Below are positions 36,018 to 44,896 of a DNA stretch of 64,000 nt, in pieces (within the stretch, counting starts at the first letter, position 1; the number at the start of each line of letters is the position of its first letter). The stretch comes from Serratia sp. FDAARGOS_506. Its GTDB lineage: Bacteria > Pseudomonadota > Gammaproteobacteria > Enterobacterales > Enterobacteriaceae. Below the pieces are notes generated by a model. It made no database searches. It had not been told where the DNA came from and saw nothing but the letters and a program-made list of their open reading frames with translations. Position numbers and translations under genes: made by a program. Where the stretch lies: contig NZ_CP033831.1 of NCBI RefSeq assembly GCF_003812745.1, positions 3,224,001-3,288,000 of the forward strand, read 5' to 3'.

Positions 36018-36158
36018 TGAATTAAACTTATCGCAGTGAAACGAATACAACAATGCAACACATTCGTGTTGTGAATGTGTCAGCCTTGATACAGCTATTG
36101 TTGATCGGAAGGCGGCAGAAAGGAAAACGGCGTCCAACAGACGCCGTTTCAAAGGAGG

Positions 36159-36506
36159 TTATTCCAGCAGATCGTTGACCGTGCGGCGCACATAGTGCGT
36201 CATCTGCGCCAGATCGTCCGGTGAAACCGGGCCGCCGCCGGCGCGCACCACCTGCTGTTCGATCTGGGCGATCTCTTGCTCAACCTTGTTGGCGATCTGC
36301 ACTTTGACTATTTTGTCTACCGAAGACAGCAGCACCTTCAATACCACTTTCAGCGCGATGTTCTCGCAGAACGAGTCGTAGTGATGAACCGGCGGCGGCG
36401 GGGCCGGAGCCGGCTCGGGCGCGCGCGGAGCCAGAGCCTTGAAGCTGTCTACATTTTCAATAATAAGATCCATGTCTCTTATTAGTTCATCAAAATCTTT
36501 AGACAC
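36159..36506 (-). CDS. Hypothetical cytoplasmic protein with Pro-rich linker
   Basis: Not recognised. 115 residues: an acidic N-terminal helix (MSKDFDELIRDMDLIIENVDSF), a Pro/Ala/Glu-rich linker (about residues 27-40) and a C-terminal helical region rich in Val/Ile/Lys (IALKVVLKVLLSSVDKIVKVQIANKVEQEIAQIEQQVV) able to form a coiled coil. No signal peptide or membrane helix. The start is a GTG (36504-36506) with AAGGGA about 9 bases upstream. It stands alone between nucA and wrbA. Confidence 0.6.
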   Translation of the reverse strand: MSKDFDELIRDMDLIIENVDSFKALAPRAPEPAPAPPPPVHHYDSFCENIALKVVLKVLLSSVDKIVKVQIANKVEQEIAQIEQQVVRAGGGPVSPDDLAQMTHYVRRTVNDLLE

Positions 36507-36709
36507 TGACTTATTCCCTTCGCTGTGCGCAAAAAACAGAACGCCCGTCCTCGCGCTTAAAGCTGACGAGCGACGGGCAGAACGAATTCGAGCCGGACCT
36601 TCAGACGCTGAATGGCCGGGGGAGGGGCATTCTAACCTTGCCGCGAGTTGGCAACAAGATGGGGCCGTGCGAATGCGCGGCCCTTTGAATCACAGGCGTA
36701 GAAGGGTGC

Positions 36710-37309
36710 TTAACTTTTCAGCTTGGCGGTGATTTTTGCCACGTGCTCGCCCTGATAGCGGGCAATGGTCAACTCTTCGTTACTCGGTTGCCGAGAACCG
36801 TCGGCGCCGGCTATGGTGGTCGCGCCGTACGGCGTCCCGCCGCGCACCTGAGAAACGTCAAACAGTTCTGGCGTGGCATAGCCGATGGGCACGATGATGA
36901 ACCCGTGGTGCGCCAGCGTGGTCCAGGTGGAACTGATGGTGTGTTCCTGGCCGCCGCCGGTGCCGGTGGAGGAGAAGACGCTGCCTACCTTGCCGTATAG
37001 CGCGCCGGAGGCCCACAGGCCACCGGTCTGATCGAGGAAGGTGCGCATCTGCCCGGCCATATTGCCGAAGCGGGTCGGCGTGCCGAAAATAATGCCGTCA
37101 TAGTCCGCCAGTTCCTGCGGGCTGGCGACCGGCGCCTGCTGATGTTGTTTGCCCCCGGCTTTGGCAAAGGCCTCCGGCGTCATGGTTTCCGGCACGCGTT
37201 TAATCGTCACGTCCACGCCGTTAACCCGATTCGCGCCTTCGGCCACCGCCTGCGCCAAGTGTTCGATATGGCCGTACATTGAGTAATAAAGCACCAACAC
37301 TTTCGTCAT
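36710..37309 (-). CDS. wrbA: NAD(P)H:quinone oxidoreductase WrbA
   Basis: Flavodoxin-like tetrameric FMN enzyme that reduces quinones by two electrons. Signature: [24 protein letters not shown] (FMN phosphate loop), [36 protein letters not shown] and the C-terminal [20 protein letters not shown]. 199 residues, normal. Its ATG follows GGAG. Near soxR and the efflux pump, consistent with a quinone/redox-stress neighbourhood, though not in an operon with them. Confidence 0.95.
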   Translation of the reverse strand: MTKVLVLYYSMYGHIEHLAQAVAEGANRVNGVDVTIKRVPETMTPEAFAKAGGKQHQQAPVASPQELADYDGIIFGTPTRFGNMAGQMRTFLDQTGGLWASGALYGKVGSVFSSTGTGGGQEHTISSTWTTLAHHGFIIVPIGYATPELFDVSQVRGGTPYGATTIAGADGSRQPSNEELTIARYQGEHVAKITAKLKS

Positions 37310-37395
37310 GTTCCGTACTCCCGCTCAGATGATTAACAAAAACCCTTGATAAGCATAGAAGCGAATGACGAATTTGGTTCTGCCGAATGGCGGAT

Positions 37396-37866
37396 TCAGG
37401 GCAAGCGGCGCAACTTATGCGCCAGCCGTTGTTCCTGCCAGCGGCTGAAGACATTGCGCAGCAGCAGGGTGCGCACCGCCCGCATGATCAAGGCGAGGCT
37501 CATGCCGCCGATCGCCCACAGCGACCAGAGATATTGCGGATGGGTAAACCAGTTAATGGCGAACAGCATCACGCCAATTACGGCGAAACGCACCGCCATG
37601 CTCAGCAGTTTGCCTTCTGCCGCGACCTGGCGACGAATGCGCTGTTCCTCAGGCGTCTCTTCCTCCATTGCCTGTTGCGGCTGCGCATTGAGATCGCTGA
37701 CCTGCACGCCCAGCGCGGCAGCGATCGCGGTCAAGGTTTCCAGGCTGGCCTGTTCACCGTTTTCAATCCGCTGGACGGTGCGGGTGCTGAGGCCGGCGAT
37801 CGTCGCCAGCTGCTCTTGCGACCAGCCTTTTTCCAAGCGTAATGGCCTGATGCGGTACTTTTGCAT
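37396..37866 (-). CDS. XRE-family HTH protein with 2TM domain
   Basis: N-terminal XRE helix-turn-helix (residues 5-60; LRLEKGWSQEQLATIAGLSTRTVQRIENGEQASLETLTAIAAALGV) joined to a 2TM domain with two hydrophobic helices (MAVRFAVIGVMLFAINWF and LWSLWAIGGMSLALIMRAV). A membrane-tethered regulator is implied. AGGAG precedes the ATG. Targets unknown; it is the only gene of its unit. Confidence 0.82.
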   Translation of the reverse strand: MQKYRIRPLRLEKGWSQEQLATIAGLSTRTVQRIENGEQASLETLTAIAAALGVQVSDLNAQPQQAMEEETPEEQRIRRQVAAEGKLLSMAVRFAVIGVMLFAINWFTHPQYLWSLWAIGGMSLALIMRAVRTLLLRNVFSRWQEQRLAHKLRRLP

Positions 37867-37983
37867 GGTGCACTCCTGAGTTCGTTGTCACTGTCATTCA
37901 GTGTAGGGCGAGCGGGGAGGCGGCGCCACGACAGCGGCACGACAGCGACACGACATCCGCCGCCGGTGCGGGCCGGCGGGCAG

Positions 37984-38559
37984 TCAGAAGGCGACGTTGC
38001 GGATAAAGCGCAGGGGGAGATCGCCGTGATTGGCGTAAGCGTAGCGCTGATCGCTGTTGAAGGTTTGCGCGGTGCCGGCGGTGAGCGTCAGTGTATCTTG
38101 TTCCAGCTCCAGCGTCAGAGTGCCTGCAATCACGTAGATCATTTCGCTCCAGCCTTCGGGGTCCGGCGCAGAGTCATAGCGCTCGCCCGGCATCAGCGTC
38201 CATTCCCACAGCTCAGCCCGCTGCCGCGCCGGTACGCTGGCGGCGAACAGCGCTTGGCTGCCCGGTTGCACGCCTTGCCAGGCCAATTCCCCCACCAGTT
38301 GGCTGCCGCGCGCTTCCGGCGCCTGGATTAGATCGGTAAAGGAAATCGCCAGGGCGGCGGCGATCTTGTCGAGCACTGCCAGGCTGACGTTGCGATCGCC
38401 GGCCTCGATGCCCGCCAGCATGCGGCGGCTGACGCCGGAAAGCTCGGCCAGCGCCATCTGGCTCAGGCCCGTCTGTTGGCGGTAGCCGCGCAGATTGCTG
38501 CTCAGGTACTGCAGCACCTTGGGGGGATCGGTTTTTGCGTTATGCGCCGTATTGCTCAT
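37984..38559 (-). CDS. XRE-cupin transcriptional regulator
   Basis: N-terminal XRE helix-turn-helix (residues about 18-75; LRGYRQQTGLSQMALAELSGVSRRMLAGIEAGDRNVSLAVLDKIAAAL) and a C-terminal cupin domain (ELWEWTLMPGERYDSAPDPEGWSEMIYVIAGTLTLEL). Regulators of this form often sense a small molecule in the cupin. It is divergent from an EamA transporter gene 67 bases away, its probable target. Confidence 0.85.
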   Translation of the reverse strand: MSNTAHNAKTDPPKVLQYLSSNLRGYRQQTGLSQMALAELSGVSRRMLAGIEAGDRNVSLAVLDKIAAALAISFTDLIQAPEARGSQLVGELAWQGVQPGSQALFAASVPARQRAELWEWTLMPGERYDSAPDPEGWSEMIYVIAGTLTLELEQDTLTLTAGTAQTFNSDQRYAYANHGDLPLRFIRNVAF

Positions 38560-38626
38560 CGCCGGACTTTATCTCATACTGGCAGGATCTGTGCATTATA
38601 TTGCACTCAGCAGGAAGGGCAAGCCG

Positions 38627-39550
38627 GTGTCAGCAGCAAAAAAATCCTTTATTTCCGCCGTGGTTCCGCAAATCCGGTTGCCGGAAGCGGTGCTGATTTT
38701 TATCACCATGATCTGGGGCGGCACCTTTTTGGCGGTGCATCACGCAATGCAGGTCAGCGGGCCGTTCTTTTTCGTCGGCCTGCGTTTCGCCACCGCCACG
38801 CTGGCGCTGACGCTGTTTTCGCTGCGCGTCCTGCGTGGCCTGACCCTGTATGAACTGAAGGCGGGCGTGCTGATCGGGCTGGCGATCATGTTCGGTTACA
38901 GCATGCAAACCGTCGGCCTGCAGACCATCACCAGCAGCCAATCGGCGTTTATCACCGCCATGTACGTGCCGATCGTGCCACTGTTGCAATGGCTGGTGCT
39001 GGGGCGGTTCCCCGGCATCATGTCGTGGATCGGCATTCTGTTGGCCTTTACCGGCCTGATGCTGCTGGCGGCACCGAGCAGCACCGACATGACGCTGAGC
39101 CTCGGTGAAATTCTGACGCTGGCCGGTACCCTGGGCATGGCGGCAGAGATCATTCTGATCGGCGCTTTCGCCGGCAAGGTCAATATCCGCCGAGTGACCA
39201 TCGTGCAACTGGCGACCGCCTCGCTGACCTCATTTTTGATGATGGCACCGACTGGCGAGTCGCCGCCGCCGTATTCGGATTACCTGCTGTACAGCGCCAT
39301 TGGGCTGGGGCTGGCCAGTGCCTTGATTCAGCTGACCATGAACTGGGCGCAGCGCAGCGTTTCGCCGACGCGGGCCACGGTGATTTACGCCGGCGAACCG
39401 GTCTGGGCGGGCATCGTCGGGCGGTTGGCCGGGGAGCGTTTGCCGGGCGTGGCGTTATTGGGGGGCGCGTTGATCGTGATTGGCGTGGTGGTCAGCGAGC
39501 TGCGCGTGCGGCGCAAGGATAAAGCGGCGGTGGCGACGGAAGCGGACTAG
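38627..39550 (+). CDS. EamA/DMT-family transporter
   Basis: Ten-helix drug/metabolite transporter with two EamA repeats (VLIFITMIWGGTFLAVHHAMQVSGPFFFVGLRFATA and LGLASALIQLTMNWAQRSVSPTRATVIYAGEPVWAGIVG). The open frame extends to 38495, across the start of the divergent regulator, but a GTG at 38627 has AGGAAGGG 7 bases upstream and gives a family-length protein of 307 residues. Probably an exporter controlled by the adjacent XRE-cupin regulator. Confidence 0.83.
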   Translation: MSAAKKSFISAVVPQIRLPEAVLIFITMIWGGTFLAVHHAMQVSGPFFFVGLRFATATLALTLFSLRVLRGLTLYELKAGVLIGLAIMFGYSMQTVGLQTITSSQSAFITAMYVPIVPLLQWLVLGRFPGIMSWIGILLAFTGLMLLAAPSSTDMTLSLGEILTLAGTLGMAAEIILIGAFAGKVNIRRVTIVQLATASLTSFLMMAPTGESPPPYSDYLLYSAIGLGLASALIQLTMNWAQRSVSPTRATVIYAGEPVWAGIVGRLAGERLPGVALLGGALIVIGVVVSELRVRRKDKAAVATEAD

Positions 39551-39572
39551 CGCAGGGGTGTCGAAAGAAGAA

Positions 39573-39598
39573 AGGGGCGGAGGGATCCGCCCCTTTTT
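39573..39598. terminator. Terminator between the EamA gene and cycA
   Basis: AGGGGCGGA / TCCGCCCCT (39573-39581 and 39586-39594) with a 4-base loop and T run on the plus strand. Confidence 0.9.
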
Positions 39599-39601
39599 GC
39601 A

Positions 39602-41002
39602 TCATGCGGTTTTCTTCTTGCGCAGGAAGACGTAAGACAGGCCGAGCACGATGAACCACAGCGGGGTGACGATCAGCGCCTGACGAGTGTCTTCGCGCAG
39701 TGACAGCAGCACCAGCACGAACACGAAGAAAGCCATGCATACCCAGCACATCAGCTTGCCGGCCGGCATCTTGTAGATCGATTTCTGGTGCAGCGCCGGG
39801 CGCTGTTTACGGTAGACCAGGTACGAGCACAGGATGATGCTCCAGACGAACATGAACAGAATCGCCGATACGGTGGTCACCAGGGTGAAGACCGTCATCA
39901 CGTTCGGGATCAGGTAAATCAGCACCACGCCGCCCAGCAGGCAGATGCAGGAGAAAGTGAGGCCGTTGGCCGGCACCGCGCGTTTGGACAGGTTGGCGAA
40001 CGATTTTGGCGCGTCGCCTTCCTGCGCCAGTCCGAACAGCATGCGGCTGGTGGAAAACACGCCGCTGTTGGCGGAAGAGGCGGCGGAGGTCAGCACTACG
40101 AAGTTGATCACGCTGGCCGCGGCCGGCAGGCCGACCAGCACGAACAGTTCAACGAACGGGCTCTTGTCCGGCACCACGGAGTTCCACGGCGTCACCGACA
40201 TGATGACGATCAGGGAGAACACGTAGAACATGATGATGCGGATCGGAATCGAGTTGATGGCGCGCGGCAGCGATTTCTCCGGATCCTTGGTTTCTGCGGC
40301 AGTGGCGCCCACCAGCTCAATGCCGACGAAGGCGAATACCGCAATCTGGAAGCCGGCGAAGAAGCCGCTGATACCTTTCGGGAACATGCCGCCGTCATTC
40401 CACAGATGGGTGAATGAGGCCACGGTGCCGGTCGGAGATTGGAACTGCATGGCGATCATCACCAGCCCGGCGACGATCAGCCCGACGATGGCGATGATTT
40501 TGATCATCGCAAACCAGAACTCCATTTCGCCGAACATCTTCACCGTCGCCAGGTTAAGGCCGAGCAGCAACAGTACGCACAGCAGCGAAGCGATCCATTG
40601 CGACAGCTCGGGGAACCAGAACTGGGCGTAGGAGGTGATCGCCACGACGTCGGCGATGCCGGTGACCACCCAGCAGAACCAATAGGTCCAGCCGGTGAAG
40701 AACCCGGCCCACGGGCCGAGCAGGTCCGCAGCGAAATCGCTGAACGATTTGTATTCCAGGTTGGACAGCAGCAGTTCGCCCATGGCGCGCATCACGAAGA
40801 ACAGCATAAAGCCGATGATCATGTACACGAAAATGATCGAAGGGCCGGCCAGGCTGATAGTTTTCCCGGAACCCATAAACAGGCCGGTGCCGATGGCGCC
40901 GCCGATAGCGATCAGTTGAATATGTCGGTTAGTGAGGTTTCGCCGTAGATGATCTTCTGAAGCGGGCGTCGCGTCAGTCGCTATTTTAGAGTGATCTACC
41001 AT
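39602..41002 (-). CDS. cycA: D-serine/D-alanine/glycine:H+ symporter CycA
   Basis: Twelve-helix amino-acid permease of the APC superfamily. Nearly the whole protein follows E. coli CycA: RRNLTNRHIQLIAIGGAIGTGLFMGSGKTISLAGPSIIFVYMIIGF, FFTGWTYWFCWVVTGIADVVAITSYAQFW, and SSANSGVFSTSRMLFGLAQEG. The frame begins at 41029, but MVDHSKIA at 41002 matches the CycA start; length then 466. The upstream gap is 349 bases to the tRNA gene. Confidence 0.94.
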   Translation of the reverse strand: MVDHSKIATDATPASEDHLRRNLTNRHIQLIAIGGAIGTGLFMGSGKTISLAGPSIIFVYMIIGFMLFFVMRAMGELLLSNLEYKSFSDFAADLLGPWAGFFTGWTYWFCWVVTGIADVVAITSYAQFWFPELSQWIASLLCVLLLLGLNLATVKMFGEMEFWFAMIKIIAIVGLIVAGLVMIAMQFQSPTGTVASFTHLWNDGGMFPKGISGFFAGFQIAVFAFVGIELVGATAAETKDPEKSLPRAINSIPIRIIMFYVFSLIVIMSVTPWNSVVPDKSPFVELFVLVGLPAAASVINFVVLTSAASSANSGVFSTSRMLFGLAQEGDAPKSFANLSKRAVPANGLTFSCICLLGGVVLIYLIPNVMTVFTLVTTVSAILFMFVWSIILCSYLVYRKQRPALHQKSIYKMPAGKLMCWVCMAFFVFVLVLLSLREDTRQALIVTPLWFIVLGLSYVFLRKKKTA

Positions 41003-41351
41003 CTGATGATGTCCTGTTTTACCTGTCATTAGTGAAATCGCGAGCTCTGAAGTGGCTCTTTTTTATACATTTATCCGGTTGGCCCGGCTTTAGTAAGGTA
41101 GTGCAATAACGCCACCTTTGTGCAACATGTTTACAACATTTATACGTGGGATAAAAGTCGATCAATCTTTACACGGAAGAGGCAAATCGGACGTTCAGGG
41201 AGCGGAAGGTTACTCTTCAAAACGTGGGATTAACAGACCTTATGTGGCTTATCTCGTTGATTAAACAAAGGGTTGCAAAACTCGCATGAGAAAAAGTAAT
41301 GAGTGTAAGCGTTTGACAGCGGCTGAGGTGAGGAGGACAATTTACTGCGTT
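41003..41351. other. cycA leader and tRNA-Lys promoter region
   Basis: No gene seen in 349 bases. It should hold the divergent promoters of cycA (minus) and tRNA-Lys (plus). I could not define -35/-10 boxes with confidence. A frame from 41286 simply reads through the tRNA and is not coding. Confidence 0.4.
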
Positions 41352-41427
41352 GGGTCGTTAGCTCAGTCGGTAGAGCAGTTGACTCTTAATCAATTGGTCA
41401 CAGGTTCGAACCCTGTACGACCCACCA
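41352..41427 (+). tRNA. tRNA-Lys (anticodon CTT)
   Basis: 76 bases with encoded CCA. Acceptor GGGTCGT pairs with ACGACCC, D-arm GCTC-AGTCGGTA-GAGC, anticodon arm TTGACTCTTAATCAA with anticodon CTT, T-arm CACAG-GTTCGAAC-CCTGT region. The body follows E. coli tRNA-Lys(TTT) closely, with C at the first anticodon position. Confidence 0.93.
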
Positions 41428-41648
41428 ACCAAATCAGCGTGTTACAGCTCAGGCTTTTCTCCGATTGTTCCCTCATTGCGCCGTTTTAAGCGCGCATTCT
41501 GCAAAAAAAATCGCATTTTTCGACTGATGTTCAGAAAGGTGAGCTGGCGCAAACTGCAGTGTTGCACGGTACTTTATACGGCAAGAGAGGCTGTGCGCTG
41601 GCGCAACGTCGGCGCATGGGGCGGTCATTTGCCCAAGAATCTTTCAGG

Positions 41649-42152
41649 TCAAGAAATGGGGAACAAATGCGCCGCCGACATCAAGATCAGCGCCCAGGCG
41701 GCGGCCGAGAGTGCGGCGGTGGCATAGACGCGCCCCAGCGGCAGCTTCAGCATCCCGGCCATCAGCGGTACGGTATAGCGCATTACCGCCAGAAAACGCG
41801 AGGCGAACAGCAACGGCAGCCCTCTTTTTTGCAGGGCGCGCTGGGCTTTGTGCAGCGGTGCATGAAAACGTGCCGGTAGCCGGCTGCCAAGGTCGCGGCG
41901 GCATAGCAGCGCGCCGCAGTGGAACGACAAGATCGATCCCAGCGCGGCTCCGAGGGTGATAGCCGCCCAAACGGTGCCGACAGGCAGCGCGTGCTTGCCC
42001 GCAACGATGCCCATCAGCAGCGTGACCGAGGCAGGCGGCAGGACGGAGGAAACGAAGATCACGGATTTACCCAGCGCAAACAGGAAAATCAGCAGCAGCA
42101 ACATTTCCGGCTCCGGACTGTATTTGGCGATAATATGCGTCAATTCATCCAT
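41649..42152 (-). CDS. DedA-family inner-membrane protein
   Basis: Polytopic protein of the DedA/SNARE-associated superfamily, linked to lipid flipping and envelope homeostasis. Family features: LPPASVTLLMGIVAGKHALPVGTVWAAITLGAALGSILSFHCG, and the Arg-rich FASRFLAVMRYTVPLMAGML (re-entrant loop). 167 residues, about four hydrophobic segments. The exact paralogue is not identified; the G-x-x-x-G-D motif of longer DedA proteins is replaced (LGSILSFHCG). Confidence 0.78.
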   Translation of the reverse strand: MDELTHIIAKYSPEPEMLLLLIFLFALGKSVIFVSSVLPPASVTLLMGIVAGKHALPVGTVWAAITLGAALGSILSFHCGALLCRRDLGSRLPARFHAPLHKAQRALQKRGLPLLFASRFLAVMRYTVPLMAGMLKLPLGRVYATAALSAAAWALILMSAAHLFPIS

Positions 42153-42226
42153 TTAACACCTGCGGGCGAGGGGGCTGAGTGCCAGTGTCACATCCGCAGG
42201 TTCAATAATGACTAAATAATGCATCG

Positions 42227-43540
42227 CTATCCGGTAATCTTTGCGTCTTGTTTACTCACGTCGGCGCGCCGGTTTCTGAGCGCCCACAACAGCGCGCCGC
42301 ACAGCAGCGAAAAGGCGGCCAGCACCAGCGGCCCGGCATGTGGGCTGTGAAAACGCTCTTCTGCCTCGGTGCGGATAAGCGGGGCTAAGAAGCTGAACGC
42401 GGCGCCGAGCGTGGTGCAAAAGCCGATGCCGGCCGCCAGCGCCGGGCCGGTGAGCACCTGAGCGGGAAACGTCCAGAAAATCGGCTGTACCGCCAGGAAA
42501 CTGACTGCACAACAGCTCAGTGCGGCGATAGCGAGCAAAGGGCCGGCATAGGAAGAGACCACCAACCCCAGCGCCGCCGCGACCATGCAGCCGACGGCGA
42601 TCGGCAATCTTCTGGCGGTGTTTCTGTCGGCATAGCGCGGCAGGAAATAGACGCCCAGCGCAGAGAATGCCCAAGGAATGGCGGCCACCAACGAGGCCTT
42701 GAAGCCGAGATGGGTGCCCATCAGCGAGGCGACCTGCGACGGTAGGAAAAACATCAGGCCGTACACGCCAATTTGCAGGGTGCCGTAGATCAACGCCAGA
42801 TGCCAAACTTTGCCGCTTCTCATCGCCGCTTTGATGCTGCTGGTCTCGGTTTGTCGACGTTCATCGGCCAACTGTGCGACCAGCGCCGTACGTTCTTCCT
42901 CGGTCAGAAAGCGAGCCTGTTGCGGGCTATCGTCGAGATAGAAAAAGGCGAAGACGCCGAGGACGATGGCCGGCAACCCTTCCAGCACGAACATCCAGAA
43001 CCAGCCGGGCTTACCCAGCACGCCGTGCATCTCCAGCAGTGCCCCCGACAGCGGGGAGCCGAGCGTCAGGGCCGCCGGCACGCCGAGCACGAAAATGCCA
43101 ATGACCGAGGCGCGCACCTTATTGGGAAAATAGATCGACGCGAGCAGCAGGATGCCGGGGTAAAACCCGGCCTCGGCGATCCCCAGCAGAAATCGCAGGA
43201 CGATAAACTGCTGTTCATTGGTCACCAGCCCGGTGCAGGCCGACAGCGCCCCCCACAGCGCAGTGGTGGCGCTGAGCCAGCGTTTAGCGCCCCAGCGGTT
43301 CATCAGCAGGTTGGCCGGGATGCCGAACAGCGCATAGGCGGCAAAAAATATCCCGGCGCCGAGCGCAAAGGCGGATTGGGACAGCGCGATATCGATAGCC
43401 ATCGCGTCCTTGGCAAAACCGACGTTAACCCTGTCGATAAAGGCGACAAAGTACATGGCGAACATCAATGGCACCAGTCTGCGCCAGGTTTTGCGAATAG
43501 CAGCGTTGAGCGCAGGAGCGGTATAGGTAGTGTGATTCAC
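42227..43540 (-). CDS. MFS transporter, anion:cation symporter (ACS) family
   Basis: Twelve-helix major facilitator of the ACS group (tartrate/sugar-acid/phthalate carriers). Family signatures: RRLVPLMFAMYFVAFIDRVNVGFAKDAM at helix 1, FGIPANLLMNRWGAKRWLS and FLLGIAEAGFYPGILLLASIYFPNKVRAS. The frame opens at 43612, but a GTG at 43540 (VNHTTYTAP) with GAGAGG upstream gives a normal 437 residues. Substrate probably a small organic acid; not determinable. Confidence 0.82.
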   Translation of the reverse strand: MNHTTYTAPALNAAIRKTWRRLVPLMFAMYFVAFIDRVNVGFAKDAMAIDIALSQSAFALGAGIFFAAYALFGIPANLLMNRWGAKRWLSATTALWGALSACTGLVTNEQQFIVLRFLLGIAEAGFYPGILLLASIYFPNKVRASVIGIFVLGVPAALTLGSPLSGALLEMHGVLGKPGWFWMFVLEGLPAIVLGVFAFFYLDDSPQQARFLTEEERTALVAQLADERRQTETSSIKAAMRSGKVWHLALIYGTLQIGVYGLMFFLPSQVASLMGTHLGFKASLVAAIPWAFSALGVYFLPRYADRNTARRLPIAVGCMVAAALGLVVSSYAGPLLAIAALSCCAVSFLAVQPIFWTFPAQVLTGPALAAGIGFCTTLGAAFSFLAPLIRTEAEERFHSPHAGPLVLAAFSLLCGALLWALRNRRADVSKQDAKITG

Positions 43541-43922
43541 TGGCGTTAACCTCTCTTTTGAGAATGACAAGCGTCGGTCGCAGGACCGTCCTGGCGCTGT
43601 TGCCCGCAACACGACGGCAACAGCGAATTTACTGCGCGAGCCTTAAAGGTCTAAAGGACTAATGGTCAGGCCTTTGGGTGTGAAAAAAACGCCGCGTATC
43701 GGCTCGGCAGGTTGGTGCAAATATCACCGTGGTGAATGGTGTGTTGTTTTTTTGTTAATCAAAAGTTCACACAGGGCTATGGCGCGTTCAAGCGCTTTGG
43801 TCGAGATCTGTGTGCGCTATCACCGAATTGGTAACCCGGTGATAGGCCCGGAGAGTGACGCTTTCATCTCGTGAGGGGGAGAGATAAGGTGAAGCACGGT
43901 AAAACAGAATGCAGGAGTGAAC
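43541..43922. other. Divergent region between MFS and monooxygenase genes
   Basis: 382 bases without a gene that I can support. It must contain divergent promoters. GGTAACCCGGTGATAGGCC near 43830 and GCAAATATCACCGTGGTGAA near 43717 hold short inverted repeats, but no known operator was recognised. Confidence 0.35.
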
Positions 43923-44225
43923 ATGCTGAAGGTCATCGCTGAAGATTTTATCCACCCGGAACATATTGAAACCGTTATGCCATGGTATCGCGAGCTGGTG
44001 GAGAAAACCCGGCAGGAGCCGCTGTGCATCAGTTATGAGCTGTGTATCGACCAGCAGGACCCCGGGCATTTTATTTTTATCGAAAGCTGGCCGGATCGCG
44101 CCGCCCTGGATGTGCATTGCCAGACTGAGCATTTCACCCGGCTGGTGCCACAGATCAATCAGCATCAGCGCAAGCCTTGTACCTTCCTGTTTATGCAGGT
44201 GTTTCCCGGGTTAAACGGCGACTAG
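43923..44225 (+). CDS. Antibiotic biosynthesis monooxygenase (ABM) domain protein
   Basis: 100-residue dimeric alpha-beta ferredoxin-like protein resembling YgiN-type quinol monooxygenases. Features: MLKVIAEDFIHPEHIETVMPWYRELVEKTRQEPLCISYELCIDQQDPGHFIFIESWPDRAALDVH, with the ESW and Asp/His of the family. A GTG at 43917 is in frame, but AGGAG 5 bases before ATG 43923 fixes the start. Oxidised substrate unknown. Confidence 0.82.
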   Translation: MLKVIAEDFIHPEHIETVMPWYRELVEKTRQEPLCISYELCIDQQDPGHFIFIESWPDRAALDVHCQTEHFTRLVPQINQHQRKPCTFLFMQVFPGLNGD

Positions 44226-44230
44226 ATGAA

Positions 44231-44254
44231 AAAAGCCCCGCAGGGGGCGGGGCT
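44231..44254 (-). terminator. Terminator, minus-strand T run
   Basis: AGCCCCGC / GCGGGGCT (44234-44241 and 44247-44254) with 5-base loop. On the minus strand TTTTTT follows, so it probably ends the 44342-44896 transcript; the plus-strand monooxygenase gene also ends just before it. Confidence 0.75.
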
Positions 44255-44341
44255 AATGGCTTCTCAATGCATCTTGTAATGGTTAATAAATAACCTTATT
44301 GCTTGAGGCATGCTCTGGGAATGCTCCTAAATGCATTCATT

Positions 44342-44896
44342 CTATGAATGATTATGCGCTGTGACCTCGCTGGCATTTTTGATTTCGCGCAACATACGGC
44401 GGCGTATCAACCCGCTGACCAGGCGAATAGTATACCAGTAGGGGGTGAACCGCCGTCGGCTGGCGTCGTCGGGGCAGAAGATGCGCGTTTCCGTTACCAG
44501 GCGGTAGCGGCCGTCCGGCAAAGGGTTTACGACGTAACCCAGCGCCAGTTTGGCGACGCCGGGCTGAGCGAAGGCCAGAAATCCCGGCCCGTCGGCGACG
44601 TCCTCCAGACCGTATTCGGCCTGCCAAAAGCGGCCGATCAGGCCATAGACCAGAGATGTTCCATCCTGCTCAAGCAGGCAAAAGTTATGCAGGCCAAACG
44701 GCGGCGGGCTGGGCGTTTGGCGTGGCATCAGCCGCGCGGGCAATTCGCGCAGTGCTATCATGCTGCGGAAGAAGCGATCGTGCTTGGGATCGTAAGCGGC
44801 CACGGCCGCCAGGATCCGGGCCGGCGGTGCGGCGATGGCGATCGCATGCCGCTCCGAGAACTGGTATTGCTCAAGGTATTTATTCAGCAGCGTCAT
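44342..44896 (-). CDS. Conserved protein, possibly SRPBCC/START-like
   Basis: Not firmly recognised. From MTLLNKYLEQYQF the protein has 184 residues with FSERHAIAIAAPPARILAAVAAYD near the N-terminus, a pattern seen at the start of START/SRPBCC-fold proteins, then alternating beta-strand-like segments (YGLIGRFWQ, GVAKLALGYVV, RYRLVTETRIFC). No signal peptide. Frames open at 44920; the ATG at 44896 overlaps the upstream GNAT gene by 17 bases, so the two are translationally coupled. Function unknown. Confidence 0.65.
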   Translation of the reverse strand: MTLLNKYLEQYQFSERHAIAIAAPPARILAAVAAYDPKHDRFFRSMIALRELPARLMPRQTPSPPPFGLHNFCLLEQDGTSLVYGLIGRFWQAEYGLEDVADGPGFLAFAQPGVAKLALGYVVNPLPDGRYRLVTETRIFCPDDASRRRFTPYWYTIRLVSGLIRRRMLREIKNASEVTAHNHS

